The translations under genes and the position numbers were made by a program. Shown here piece by piece: positions 30,454 to 38,176 of a stretch of 43,815 bases of DNA. Every line of letters starts with the position of its first letter. The first letter of the stretch is position 1. The DNA comes from Actinomycetes bacterium (GTDB taxonomy: Bacteria; Actinomycetota; Acidimicrobiia; Acidimicrobiales; RAAP-2), in contig JAKAEP010000007.1 in the NCBI GenBank assembly GCA_021818265.1, positions 1 to 43,815 of the forward strand, read 5' to 3'. The notes beneath the pieces are model-generated. The model saw only the letters and a list, made by a program, of their open reading frames with translations, had not been told where the DNA came from and made no database searches.

Positions 30454-31412
30454 GCCGTCCTCCCCAGACGCTCGCCGAGGATGCCCGTCGGGCGCACCAG
30501 CAGGACGAGGACCAGGATCCCGAAGGCGACGACGTCGATGTAGGCCGCCTGAACGAAGACCACGCAGAGGTTCTCCACGATGCCCAGCAGCAGCCCGCCC
30601 AGGACGGCGCCGCGCAGGTTGCCGATGCCTCCCAGCACGGCCGCCGTGAAGGCCTTCAGCGCGGGGACGAAGCCCATGTTGTACACGACGCCGATGTTGA
30701 GCCCGTAGAGGAACCCGGCCACACCGCCCAGGGCGCCGCCGACGATGAAGGTGATGGCGATCGTGCGGTCGATGTTCACACCCATCAGCGAGGCCGTCTC
30801 GGCGTCCTGGGCCACCGAGCGGATACCCCGGCCCAGGCGCGTGCGCCCCACGAGCCAGTCGAGCGCGATGAACATCACGACGCTCACGACCAAGATGATG
30901 AGGTCGTACATCAAGACGGGCGCCCCGAAGATGGTGAAGACGGTGTGATTGATGTAGGGCTGGGGATCGCCCACCGAGAGGTGGCCGAACTCCTTGCCCG
31001 CCAGGTTGAAGAGGAAGTACGACGCCCCGATCGCGCTGATGAGGTAGGCCAGCTGCGGGGCGCGCCGGCGCCGAAGGGGTCGGTAGGCCACCCGCTCGAC
31101 GAGGGTCGCTGCGGCCGCCCCCGCGGTGCCGGCCGCGGCGATCCCGAGGACGATGATGAGCACGCTCATGAACCCGGTGGGCACCGTGGCGCCGACCATC
31201 GCGCGCAGCACGAAGTAGCCCGCGAACCCCCCGGACATGAAGATCTCGGAGTGGGCGAAGTTGATGAGGCGCAAGACGCCGTAGACGAGCGTGTAGCCCA
31301 CCGCGACCATCGCGTAGAGCAGGCCGTTCGCCACGCCGCCTACGAACAGGAACCAGAACTCGGCCTTGAGTGTGTCGAAGTGCGTGGCCAGATAGTGACC
31401 AAACGAGCCCAA
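30450..31412 (-). CDS. livH: Branched-chain amino acid ABC transporter permease LivH
   Basis: A 320-aa permease with eight or so helices. Family blocks: GVANGLLYAMVAVGYTLVYG, RLINFAHSEIFMSGGFAGY and RSVAQDAETASLMGVNIDR, the cytoplasmic loop that docks on LivF/LivG. It starts with TTG 31412, preceded by AGGGAGGGG, a strong ribosome site that supports this rare start. It is separated from the binding-protein gene by a large hairpin. Confidence 0.92.
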   Translation of the reverse strand: MGSFGHYLATHFDTLKAEFWFLFVGGVANGLLYAMVAVGYTLVYGVLRLINFAHSEIFMSGGFAGYFVLRAMVGATVPTGFMSVLIIVLGIAAAGTAGAAAATLVERVAYRPLRRRRAPQLAYLISAIGASYFLFNLAGKEFGHLSVGDPQPYINHTVFTIFGAPVLMYDLIILVVSVVMFIALDWLVGRTRLGRGIRSVAQDAETASLMGVNIDRTIAITFIVGGALGGVAGFLYGLNIGVVYNMGFVPALKAFTAAVLGGIGNLRGAVLGGLLLGIVENLCVVFVQAAYIDVVAFGILVLVLLVRPTGILGERLGRTA

Positions 31413-31447
31413 AGCCCCTCCCTGTTGGGCCTGAGTGTACCGAACCA

Positions 31448-31481
31448 GAGGGGCCGGGGGAGGTGACTCCCCCGGCCCCTC
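31448..31481 (-). terminator. Perfect 15-bp hairpin between livJ and livH
   Basis: GAGGGGCCGGGGGAG (31448-31462), a 4-nt loop and its exact complement (31467-31481). It lies between the binding-protein stop and the permease start and has no U-run, so it could be a partial terminator or an mRNA 3' stabiliser that keeps the binding protein in excess over the membrane parts. Confidence 0.7.
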
Positions 31482-31507
31482 AAGGTCGGTCCGTTACCGC
31501 GTGGGGA

Positions 31508-32713
31508 CTACTCGAGCCCCAGCTGGACGATCTTGCCGTTCTCAACCTTGTTCACGTAGATCGCCGAGCCCGCGATGTTGCCGTTCTTCTGGAACTTCAC
31601 GACCTTCGTGATGCCCTTGAAGGTGATCTTGTGGAGCTCGGTGACGAGGTTCGCGCGAGTGATCTTCTTGTGCTGGGTGAGCAGCGCCTTCATGCCGGCG
31701 ATGATCGTGTTCGTCGCGTCGTAGGACTCGGGCGCGTAGGTCGCCGTCGCCGCCGAGAAGTTCGACAGGTTCTGGTAACCCTTGTTGAACGCGGCGTTGT
31801 TCGAGGCCGAGCACGCGCACGACAGCAGGACGCCGTTGGCCGCCGAGGAGGGCGTGGTGCCCTGGATGAGGGCCGGCGAGTCCGATCCGTCACCCGACAT
31901 CACGGTGCCGGTGTAGCCCGCGGAGCTGAGCGCCCCGAGGAACAGGCCGAGGTCGCAGTAGTACCCGCCGTAGAACATCGCGCTCGCACCGCTCGCGACC
32001 ACTTGGGTCGCCGCGGCCTGGTACTCGGTCGCCGACGCGGTGCCGTTGTTGCACTGGCCGGTTCCCGGCACGGTGGCCGTGGTGACCTTGGCGCCGTCGG
32101 ACTGGGCCTGGGTGGCCACCGCCTGGGCGAGGCCGGCACCGTAGGACGAGCCGTCGTTCACGACGTAGAGGCTCTTGAAGCCCTTGGTCTTCACCAGGTA
32201 GTTGGCGTCCGCCGGACCCTGGACCGAGTCGTCAGCGACGACGCGGAAGAAGTTGTTCCAGCCCTTCGTGGCGAGGCTCGGGTTGGTCGCCGACGGGCTC
32301 ACCGTGGCCACGTGGGCCTTCGAGTAGTAGGGCTCGGCGGCCGCCGTGGCGCCCGAGAAGGCCGGACCGACGATGGCGATGAGCTTCTTGTTGGCGACCG
32401 CGGCCTGGGCCTCGGTCGGCGAGATCGTCGGGTCGCCCTGGTCGTCGTAGCGCGCCAGGCGCAGGATGAACTGCCGGTGGTGCACGTTCGCGTTGTACTG
32501 GTTGATCGCCAGCTCGACCGCGAACACCATGTTCAGACCGAGCTGGAGGTTCCCGCCCGAGAGGGGCCCTTCGTAGCCGATCACGTACGTCGGAAGCGTC
32601 TGGCGATGCTTGACCGCCGCGCCCGACGACGACGCGACAACCGCCGGCACCGCCATCACCAAGAGGGCGCTGGAGGCGATCGCCGCCACCGTCTTGCTAA
32701 AACGAAGCTTCAT
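31508..32713 (-). CDS. livJ: Branched-chain amino acid ABC transporter substrate-binding protein
   Basis: A 401-aa periplasmic-binding protein type 1 (Leu/Ile/Val-binding, PF13458-like) with a signal peptide (about 1-32, VAAIASSALLVMAVPAVVAS). The domain begins TYVIGYEGPLSGGNLQLGL and contains IAIVGPAFSGATAAAEPYY, HVATVSPSATNP, VVNDGSSYGAGLA and ATYAPESYDATNTI, the last being a typical ligand-site region. It has no lipobox. ATG 32713 is chosen because GGAGGAA lies about 9 nt upstream and the signal peptide starts here. First gene of the operon; the divergent neighbour is lexA. The symbol follows LivJ/LivK; the true ligand may be another amino acid or small amide. Confidence 0.85.
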   Translation of the reverse strand: MKLRFSKTVAAIASSALLVMAVPAVVASSSGAAVKHRQTLPTYVIGYEGPLSGGNLQLGLNMVFAVELAINQYNANVHHRQFILRLARYDDQGDPTISPTEAQAAVANKKLIAIVGPAFSGATAAAEPYYSKAHVATVSPSATNPSLATKGWNNFFRVVADDSVQGPADANYLVKTKGFKSLYVVNDGSSYGAGLAQAVATQAQSDGAKVTTATVPGTGQCNNGTASATEYQAAATQVVASGASAMFYGGYYCDLGLFLGALSSAGYTGTVMSGDGSDSPALIQGTTPSSAANGVLLSCACSASNNAAFNKGYQNLSNFSAATATYAPESYDATNTIIAGMKALLTQHKKITRANLVTELHKITFKGITKVVKFQKNGNIAGSAIYVNKVENGKIVQLGLE

Positions 32714-32883
32714 TAGCTGTCGTTCCTCCACTTATTCCCTTACTGCCTCTCCACAAGCGGTCACCGGAGCGTCACGCGGCGTCCGGCCCCCCGAGGAATG
32801 ACTAGGCCGACCTGGCCATCGCGAAACCATACCAGTGGTTGAATAGTCCTCACGAAGCGGACCGACTCGAGGCGAACAGGTGT

Positions 32884-32936
32884 TTGACCGCACGGTCCCT
32901 AGCGGGTATCCTACGAACACCCGTTCGTACAGGAGG
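32884..32936 (+). promoter_or_regulatory. lexA promoter, LexA box and ribosome site
   Basis: TTGACC (32884-32889), 17-bp spacer, TATCCT (32907-32912), then the LexA box CGAACACCCGTTCG (32914-32927) covering the transcription start, and AGGAGG (32931-32936) before ATG 32941. The arrangement is classical LexA autorepression. The rest of the 227-bp lexA-livJ gap shows no gene. Confidence 0.9.
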
Positions 32937-32940
32937 CCCC

Positions 32941-33564
32941 ATGGCCGAAGTGCTCACCCCGATGCGCCGCCAGATCCTGGAGTTCATCGTCGCCTGCCAG
33001 CGTGAGCGGAACTTCCCGCCCACGATCCGCGAGATCGGCGAGCACGTGGGGCTCTCCTCCTCGGCGACCGTGGCCAACCACATCAAGGTCCTCAAGGACG
33101 CCGGCTACATCGCGAAGAACCCCCAGCAGCCACGTACCCTGACCGTGCGGATGGACGCGGCCGGGGTCGCCGCGGACCAACGCGTGCGCCACGTCCCCCT
33201 GGTGGGCGACGTGGCGGCCGGCGTGGGGACCCTCGCGAGCGAGACCCAACGCGAGGCGCTGCCGCTCCCGGAGCAGTTCGTGGGCCGGGGCGAGTGCTTC
33301 GTCCTGCAGGTCCGCGGGGACTCCATGGTGGGCGCGGGCATCCTCTCGGGCGACTACGTGGTGGTCGAGCGCGAGACCGACGCGCGCGTCGGCGACATCG
33401 TGGTGGCGGGCATCCCCGGCGAGGAGGCGACCGTGAAGCGCTTCTTCCCCCAGGGGTCGCGCGTGGTCCTGCAGCCCGAGAACCCGATGCTCGAGCCCAT
33501 GGAGTTCGACGCCCGCGAGGTCGTCCTCTACGGCAAGGTCGTCTCGGTCCTCCGGCGCTACTAG
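32941..33564 (+). CDS. lexA: SOS repressor LexA
   Basis: A 207-aa repressor with an N-terminal winged helix (PTIREIGEHVGLSSSATVANH) and a C-terminal S24 self-cleavage domain. The scissile bond is Ala93-Gly94 (DVAAGVG), the nucleophile Ser128 (RGDSMVGAG) and the base Lys166 (ATVKRF). RecA-stimulated autocleavage would release the boxes at 24090-24127 and its own. The 3' end overlaps the dapE stop by 4 bp (convergent). In many actinobacteria lexA sits next to the LysM-nrdR genes; here about 9 kb of other genes separates them. Confidence 0.97.
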   Translation: MAEVLTPMRRQILEFIVACQRERNFPPTIREIGEHVGLSSSATVANHIKVLKDAGYIAKNPQQPRTLTVRMDAAGVAADQRVRHVPLVGDVAAGVGTLASETQREALPLPEQFVGRGECFVLQVRGDSMVGAGILSGDYVVVERETDARVGDIVVAGIPGEEATVKRFFPQGSRVVLQPENPMLEPMEFDAREVVLYGKVVSVLRRY

Positions 33565-34616
33565 GGCCGCGCGAGCCACGCGCCCAGCGCGCTGGCGAAG
33601 GCGTCGAGCTCGGCGGCGGTGACGTACTCGTCGGGGGTGTGCGCCCGCAGCGGGTCGCCCGCGCCGAAGTTCACCGCGGGCACGCCCCGCTCGGCGAAGG
33701 TCGCGACGTCGGTCCAGCCCTGCTTCGCCCGGGGCGGCGCACCCGTCATCTCCACCAGCGCGGCGAGGGCCGGATCGTCGAGGTGCGGCGGGGCCGCGGG
33801 CGCCCAATCCACGTCCTCGAACCGGTCGCCCTCGTCGAGCACGTCGGCGAGGTACCCGCGCAGCCACGCGACGGCCCGGTCTCGGTCGCGGTCCGGGGCG
33901 ACCCGGTGGTTGAGGGTGAGCGTGGCCCGGTCGGGCACGACGTTGCCCGCGACCCCGCCCTCGACCGCGACGGCCTGGAGCTGCTCGATGAACTCGACGC
34001 CCTCCAGGGGCACCCGCCGGGGCTCGTAGCGCGCGACGCGCTCGATCACCTCAGCGAGCCGGTGGATGGCGTTTCGCCCCTCGAAGGGCCGTGCCGTGTG
34101 GGCCCGGCGCCCGACGAGGGTCACCTCGGCGCGCAGGCTCCCCTGGCAGCCCGCCTCGACCCGGCCCCCGGTCGGCTCGCCGAGCACCGCGCAGTCGGCG
34201 AGGAGCAGGTCCGGGCGCAGCTCGGCGACCTCGAGCAGCCCCGACTCGCCTCGGGCCACCTCCTCGCGGGCGTAGAAGACCCAGGTGACCTCGACCGGGC
34301 GCGGCGCGGGATCGAGGGCGAGCTCGAGCATCACCGCGAGCGATCCCTTCATGTCGCACGCGCCCACTCCCACGAGGCGCTCCCCCTCCAGCCGGGCCCG
34401 CGCGGCGTCGCCGGGCACGGTGTCGAGGTGTCCCGCGACGAGCCGGCGCCTCGCGTGGGTGCCCGTCGTGCGCGCCACGACGCTGTCCCCCACCCGCTCG
34501 ACCTCGAGGTGGGCCGCCGCGCGCAGGCGCGACTCGACGAGCGCCGCGAGGGGTCCCTCACCCCGGCTCACCGAGGGGACGGCGACGAGCTCGAGGGCCG
34601 CCTCGAGACGGGTCAC
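33561..34616 (-). CDS. dapE: Succinyl-diaminopimelate desuccinylase
   Basis: A 351-aa M20 metallopeptidase. Zinc ligands and catalytic residues: VAGHLDTVPG (His, Asp), GVGACDMKGS (bridging Asp), FYAREEVARGESG (Glu-Glu), AVLGEPTGG and C-terminal DPLRAHTPDEYV (His). The dimerisation lid is present (RRAHTARPFEGRNAIHRL). It hydrolyses N-succinyl-LL-diaminopimelate to LL-diaminopimelate for lysine and meso-Dap in the cell wall. It starts with GTG 34616, overlapping the dapD stop by 4 bp; the longer upstream frame is shadow of dapD. Confidence 0.9.
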   Translation of the reverse strand: MTRLEAALELVAVPSVSRGEGPLAALVESRLRAAAHLEVERVGDSVVARTTGTHARRRLVAGHLDTVPGDAARARLEGERLVGVGACDMKGSLAVMLELALDPAPRPVEVTWVFYAREEVARGESGLLEVAELRPDLLLADCAVLGEPTGGRVEAGCQGSLRAEVTLVGRRAHTARPFEGRNAIHRLAEVIERVARYEPRRVPLEGVEFIEQLQAVAVEGGVAGNVVPDRATLTLNHRVAPDRDRDRAVAWLRGYLADVLDEGDRFEDVDWAPAAPPHLDDPALAALVEMTGAPPRAKQGWTDVATFAERGVPAVNFGAGDPLRAHTPDEYVTAAELDAFASALGAWLARP

Positions 34617-35434
34617 GTCGCGACGCCGTGGTCGCGCAGGATCGCGTTGAGGCGGGCCTTGTCGTGGCGCTCGCCCTCCTCGAGCCGGCGGATGATGAGC
34701 ACGCACGGCAAGAAGAACTCGCCCCCGGGGAACTCCCGGCGCCGGCTCGCGGCGATAGCCACGCAGTAGTCGGGGACGTGCCCGCGCGAGACCTCCTCGC
34801 CGGTCGCGGCGTCGATGACCGGGATCGACGGGTTGAGCAGGGAGCCCGCGCCGAGGACCGAGCCCCGCCCGACCCGGGCCCCCTCGACGACCATGCACCG
34901 GCTGAAGACCATCGCGTCGTCCTCGATGACGACCGGCACGGCGTTGGCCGGCTCCAGCACGCCGCCGATGCCCACCCCGCCGGCCAGGTGGACGTTCGCG
35001 CCGATCTGCGCGCAGCTGCCCACGGTCGCCCAGGTGTCGACCATCGTGTTCTCGCCCACCCAGGCCCCGACGTTGACGTAGCTGGGCATGAGGACGACCC
35101 CGGGGGCGAGGTAGCTCCCCCGCCGGGCCGACGCGCCGGGCACCACGCGCACGCCGCGGCGCTCGTAGTCGTGCTTGAGCTCGAGCTTGTCGAGGTACTC
35201 GAAGGGCCCCACCTCGACCCGCTCGAGCCCGCGCAGCCGGAAGAGCAGCAGGATCGCCTGGCGCACCCACTCGTGCACGACGACCTCGCCGTCGCGCACC
35301 TCGGCGACCCGCACCTGGCCGTCGTCGAGCTTGGTGAGGACCAGCTCGACGTCGCGGCGGGCCTCGTGGTTGGCCGGGGTCATCGAGCCGATCTCGTCGA
35401 ACCAGCGGCCGATGCGGGTCTCGAGGTCGCTCAC
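34613..35434 (-). CDS. dapD: Tetrahydrodipicolinate N-succinyltransferase
   Basis: A 273-aa left-handed beta-helix acyltransferase. Hexapeptide repeats run through about residues 100-215 (PGVVLMPSYVNVGAWVGEN, VGSCAQIGANVHLAGGVGIG, GARVGRGSVLGAGSLLNPSI). It transfers succinyl from succinyl-CoA to tetrahydrodipicolinate, the first committed step of the succinylase branch. GTG start, overlapping the tetR stop by 4 bp and coupled to dapE downstream, so the two lysine genes form an operon headed by a regulator. Confidence 0.92.
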   Translation of the reverse strand: MSDLETRIGRWFDEIGSMTPANHEARRDVELVLTKLDDGQVRVAEVRDGEVVVHEWVRQAILLLFRLRGLERVEVGPFEYLDKLELKHDYERRGVRVVPGASARRGSYLAPGVVLMPSYVNVGAWVGENTMVDTWATVGSCAQIGANVHLAGGVGIGGVLEPANAVPVVIEDDAMVFSRCMVVEGARVGRGSVLGAGSLLNPSIPVIDAATGEEVSRGHVPDYCVAIAASRRREFPGGEFFLPCVLIIRRLEEGERHDKARLNAILRDHGVAT

Positions 35435-36057
35435 CGCGCCATGGTACCGAGCGCGCCGCGCGCCGACGGGGCTCGGACCGCGTGGGCCCGCGTGCCCGCG
35501 ACGAGGGTGGCGAGCGCGCCCGCGGCGCGGTCGAGCTCCTCGACGAGGCCCGCCCCGCCGTCGCCCCCGGTCCAGGCGGCGAACGCGGCCTGGAACGTGG
35601 CGACGGCCACCCCCGCGGCGAGGCCCGCCTCAGCGGGCGCGCACCCGCGGCCGGCGAGCGAGCGCGCGACGGCGTCGGCGAGCTCGGCCATCTTCATCTG
35701 CTCGCGCTCGCGCAGCTCGTCCGACGAGGCCACGAGCCGCGCGCGCAGCCGGGCGCGCTCGTGGCCCACGGCCGCCTCGAGGAGGCGTGCCCCCGCGGCG
35801 ACGCCCTCGAGGGCGACCTCGAGGGACGGGCCCGGCCCGGCGGCGGCGAGCGCGGCGACGATCTCGCCCTCGAGGGCGCGCGAGCCGTCGAAGAGGACCT
35901 CGCGCTTGTCCGCGAAGTGCCGGAAGTACGTCCGCTCGCTGAGCCCGGCCCGGGTCGCCACGTCGGCGACGGTGGTCTCGTCGTAGCCGCGCTCGCTGAA
36001 GAGCTCGAGGGCCGCCGCGCGCAGACGCCCCGGCGCGTCGCTGGCCCATCGTCCCAC
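35431..36057 (-). CDS. TetR-family regulator
   Basis: A 208-aa repressor. The N-terminal HTH is RAAALELFSERGYDETTVAD followed by VATRAGLSERTYFRHFADK, the standard TetR block. The C-terminal ligand domain is Ala-rich and helical with no clue to the ligand. The GTG lies 6 nt after TAGGCT, so the message is probably leaderless. It is divergent from the NAD-binding epimerase gene, with two matching palindromes between them, and is the first gene of the dapD-dapE unit. Its direct target is likely the divergent gene and itself, and by coupling dapD/dapE. Confidence 0.9.
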   Translation of the reverse strand: MGRWASDAPGRLRAAALELFSERGYDETTVADVATRAGLSERTYFRHFADKREVLFDGSRALEGEIVAALAAAGPGPSLEVALEGVAAGARLLEAAVGHERARLRARLVASSDELREREQMKMAELADAVARSLAGRGCAPAEAGLAAGVAVATFQAAFAAWTGGDGGAGLVEELDRAAGALATLVAGTRAHAVRAPSARGALGTMAR

Positions 36058-36063
36058 GGCGCC

Positions 36064-36069
36064 AGCCTA
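36064..36069 (-). promoter_or_regulatory. -10 box of leaderless tetR promoter
   Basis: TAGGCT on the minus strand, then GGCGCC, then GTG 36057 (6 nt). The adjacent operator half at 36077-36093 would cover the -35 region. Confidence 0.5.
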
Positions 36070-36076
36070 GGCGACC

Positions 36077-36124
36077 ATGTCAGCCTCTGCCATCACGTGC
36101 TAGGGTTATGGCAGAAACTGACAT
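36077..36124. promoter_or_regulatory. Double TetR-type operator in an inverted arrangement
   Basis: ATGTCAGCCTCTGCCAT (36077-36093) and ATGGCAGAAACTGACAT (36108-36124) are exact inverted copies apart from the central 3 bp. Each is itself a near-palindrome TGKCAG-N3-CTGMCA. The centres are 31 bp apart, about three helical turns. Between them TGCTAGGGT (36098-36106) looks like an extended -10 box for the rightward gene. Confidence 0.8.
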
Positions 36125-36153
36125 CACGGGGACGACCCGGGAGAGGAGCGGCC

Positions 36154-37053
36154 ATGAGGGTCTTTGTCACGGGGGCCACCGGCCACATCGGGAGCCGGGT
36201 CGTCGACGAGCTGCTCGGTGCGGGCCACGAGGTGAGCGGCCTCGCCCACCACGACGCGGCGGCCGCCGCGCTCGAGGCCCGAGGCGCCGGCGTCGTGCGC
36301 GGCGGGCTCGAGGACCCCGAGGTCCTCGCGCGCGCGGCCGCGGCGGCCGACGGGGTGATCCACCTCGCCTTCCGCCACGACTTCTCGCGCATGGAGGAGA
36401 ACACCGCCCTCGACAACGTCGCCGTGCGCGCCATGGGCGGCGCCCTCGCCGGTTCGGGCGGGGCGCTGGTCGTTGCCTCGGGCACGCTCACGCTCGCCGC
36501 GGCCGCCCCCGGTCGGCTGGGCACCGAGGACGTCGCCGCGTCGAGCGACGCCTCGGGGCGCGCGCGCACCGAGAACGACGTCGTCGCCCTGGCCGGGCGC
36601 GGGGTGCGCGCGGTCGTGGTGCGCCTGCCGCCGACGGTCCACAGCGCCTACGACGCCCACGGCTTCGTCCCCATGCTCGTGCGCCTCGCGCGCGAGCACG
36701 GCTCGAGCGCCTACGTCGGCGACGGCGCCGCGCGCTGGCCGGCCGTGCACACCCTCGACGCGGCCCGGCTGTTCCGCCGGGCGGTGGAGTCGGCGCCGCC
36801 CGGCGCGCGCCTGCACGCGGTCGACGACGAGGGGGTCGCCTTCGGTGACATCGCCGGGGCCATCGGCCGCGGCCTCGGGGTGCCCACGGTCTCGGTGGGG
36901 CCCGAGGAGGCCGCGGCCCGCCTGGGCTTCCTCGGCGCGCTCGCCCAGGCGGACAACCCGACCTCGAGCGCCGCGACCCGGGCCCTGCTCGACTGGCGAC
37001 CCGAGCACCCGCGCCTCCTCGACGACCTCGCCGCCGGCCACTACTTCGCCTGA
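36154..37053 (+). CDS. NAD(P)-binding epimerase/NmrA-like protein
   Basis: A 299-aa extended SDR-type protein. The N-terminal Rossmann glycine motif is VFVTGATGHIGSRVVDELL, followed by an acid-containing ADGVIHLAFRHDFSRM segment. The catalytic YxxxK of true epimerases is not seen (TENDVVALAGRG occupies that place), so it may be an atypical reductase or a redox/ligand sensor. ATG 36154 has GAGAGGAG about 5 nt upstream. It is divergent from tetR and shares the double operator, so TetR-controlled expression is likely. Confidence 0.8.
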   Translation: MRVFVTGATGHIGSRVVDELLGAGHEVSGLAHHDAAAAALEARGAGVVRGGLEDPEVLARAAAAADGVIHLAFRHDFSRMEENTALDNVAVRAMGGALAGSGGALVVASGTLTLAAAAPGRLGTEDVAASSDASGRARTENDVVALAGRGVRAVVVRLPPTVHSAYDAHGFVPMLVRLAREHGSSAYVGDGAARWPAVHTLDAARLFRRAVESAPPGARLHAVDDEGVAFGDIAGAIGRGLGVPTVSVGPEEAAARLGFLGALAQADNPTSSAATRALLDWRPEHPRLLDDLAAGHYFA

Positions 37054-37069
37054 GCCCCGGCCCCGGGTT

Positions 37070-38176
37070 CTAGGCGGCGGCCTCCAGGCGCCGGGCGACC
37101 CGCTCGATCGCCTCGTCGGGCGCGACCATGGCGACGCGCACGTAGGGCGCCCCGTCGGGTCCGTAGAGCTCGCCCGGGCTCACCACCACCCCCCCGAGCC
37201 CGGCCAGACGCTCGGCGAGGGCCCAGCCGTCGAGCCCCTCGGCGCGCGCCCAGAGGTAGAACGACCCCGCCGGCCGGGGCGCCGCCACGCCGATCGCGCC
37301 GAGCGCCCCCGCGAGGCGCTCAAGGCGGGACCGGTAGCGGTCGCGCTGGGCCTCGACGTGGGCCTCGTCGCCGTAGGCGGCGGCGACGGCGGCCTGGACT
37401 GGCCCGGCGACCATCAGCCCGGCGTGCTGGCGCAGCGCGCGCAGGTACTCGACGACCTCGGGGTCCCCGGCGTAGAAGCCGGCGCGCAGCCCCGCGAGGT
37501 TCGAGCGCTTGGAGACCGAGTGCAGCGCCAGCACCCCCTCGCTGCCGTGCTCGAGGACCGTGCGCGCCGGGCCCTCCCAGGTGAAGTCGGCGTAGCACTC
37601 GTCGCTCGCGACGAGCACGCCGCGCGCCCTCCCCCACGCCGCCACCGCGCCGAGGTCCTCGAGGGCCCCGGTCGGGTTCGCGGGCGAGTTGGCCCACAGC
37701 ACGAGGGCCCGGTCCGCGTCGCGCTCGTCGATCGCCGCGAGGTCCAGGCGTCCCTGCGCGAGGGGCACCGGCACCGCGCGCAGCCCGGCCAGGGTCGCGC
37801 CCATCGCGTACGTCGGGTAGCTGATCGCCGGGTAGAGCACGGTGTCGCGCGCGGGCGAGCGCAGGTGCAAGAAGCCGGCGAGGCTCGCCACGAACTCCTT
37901 GGTGCCCACGCAGACCGCGAGGGCCTCGGGCGCCGCGTCCAGCGCGAAGCGCCGGGTCAGCCACTCGGCGGCCGCCCGGCGCAGGTCGGCCGTCCCGGCC
38001 GAGGGCGGGTAGCCCCGCGCCCCGCTGGCCGCGGCCAGGGCGGCCAGGGCCACTTCGGGGGGCGGGTCGACGGGCGTGCCGATCGAGAGGTCCACCGCTC
38101 CCCCCTCGTGGGCCCCGGCGAGGCGCTTGAGCCCCTCGAGGCGCTCGTAGGGGTAGGGCGGCGGGACGAAGCTCAC
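37070..38176 (-). CDS. dapC: PLP aminotransferase, probable succinyldiaminopimelate transaminase
   Basis: A 368-aa class I/II aminotransferase. PLP contacts: VDLSIGTPVDPPP, NSPANPTGAL (Asn/Pro), VASDECYADF (Asp, Tyr), the Schiff-base lysine in HSVSKRSNLAGLR, and the C-terminal Arg in APYVRVAMV. The SVSKRSNLAG block and the lysine-gene context (dapD, dapE and dapF within 6 kb) support DapC, converting N-succinyl-2-amino-6-ketopimelate to N-succinyl-LL-diaminopimelate. GTG start overlapping the hflX stop by 4 bp. Another amino-donor specificity cannot be excluded by sequence alone. Confidence 0.85.
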   Translation of the reverse strand: MSFVPPPYPYERLEGLKRLAGAHEGGAVDLSIGTPVDPPPEVALAALAAASGARGYPPSAGTADLRRAAAEWLTRRFALDAAPEALAVCVGTKEFVASLAGFLHLRSPARDTVLYPAISYPTYAMGATLAGLRAVPVPLAQGRLDLAAIDERDADRALVLWANSPANPTGALEDLGAVAAWGRARGVLVASDECYADFTWEGPARTVLEHGSEGVLALHSVSKRSNLAGLRAGFYAGDPEVVEYLRALRQHAGLMVAGPVQAAVAAAYGDEAHVEAQRDRYRSRLERLAGALGAIGVAAPRPAGSFYLWARAEGLDGWALAERLAGLGGVVVSPGELYGPDGAPYVRVAMVAPDEAIERVARRLEAAA

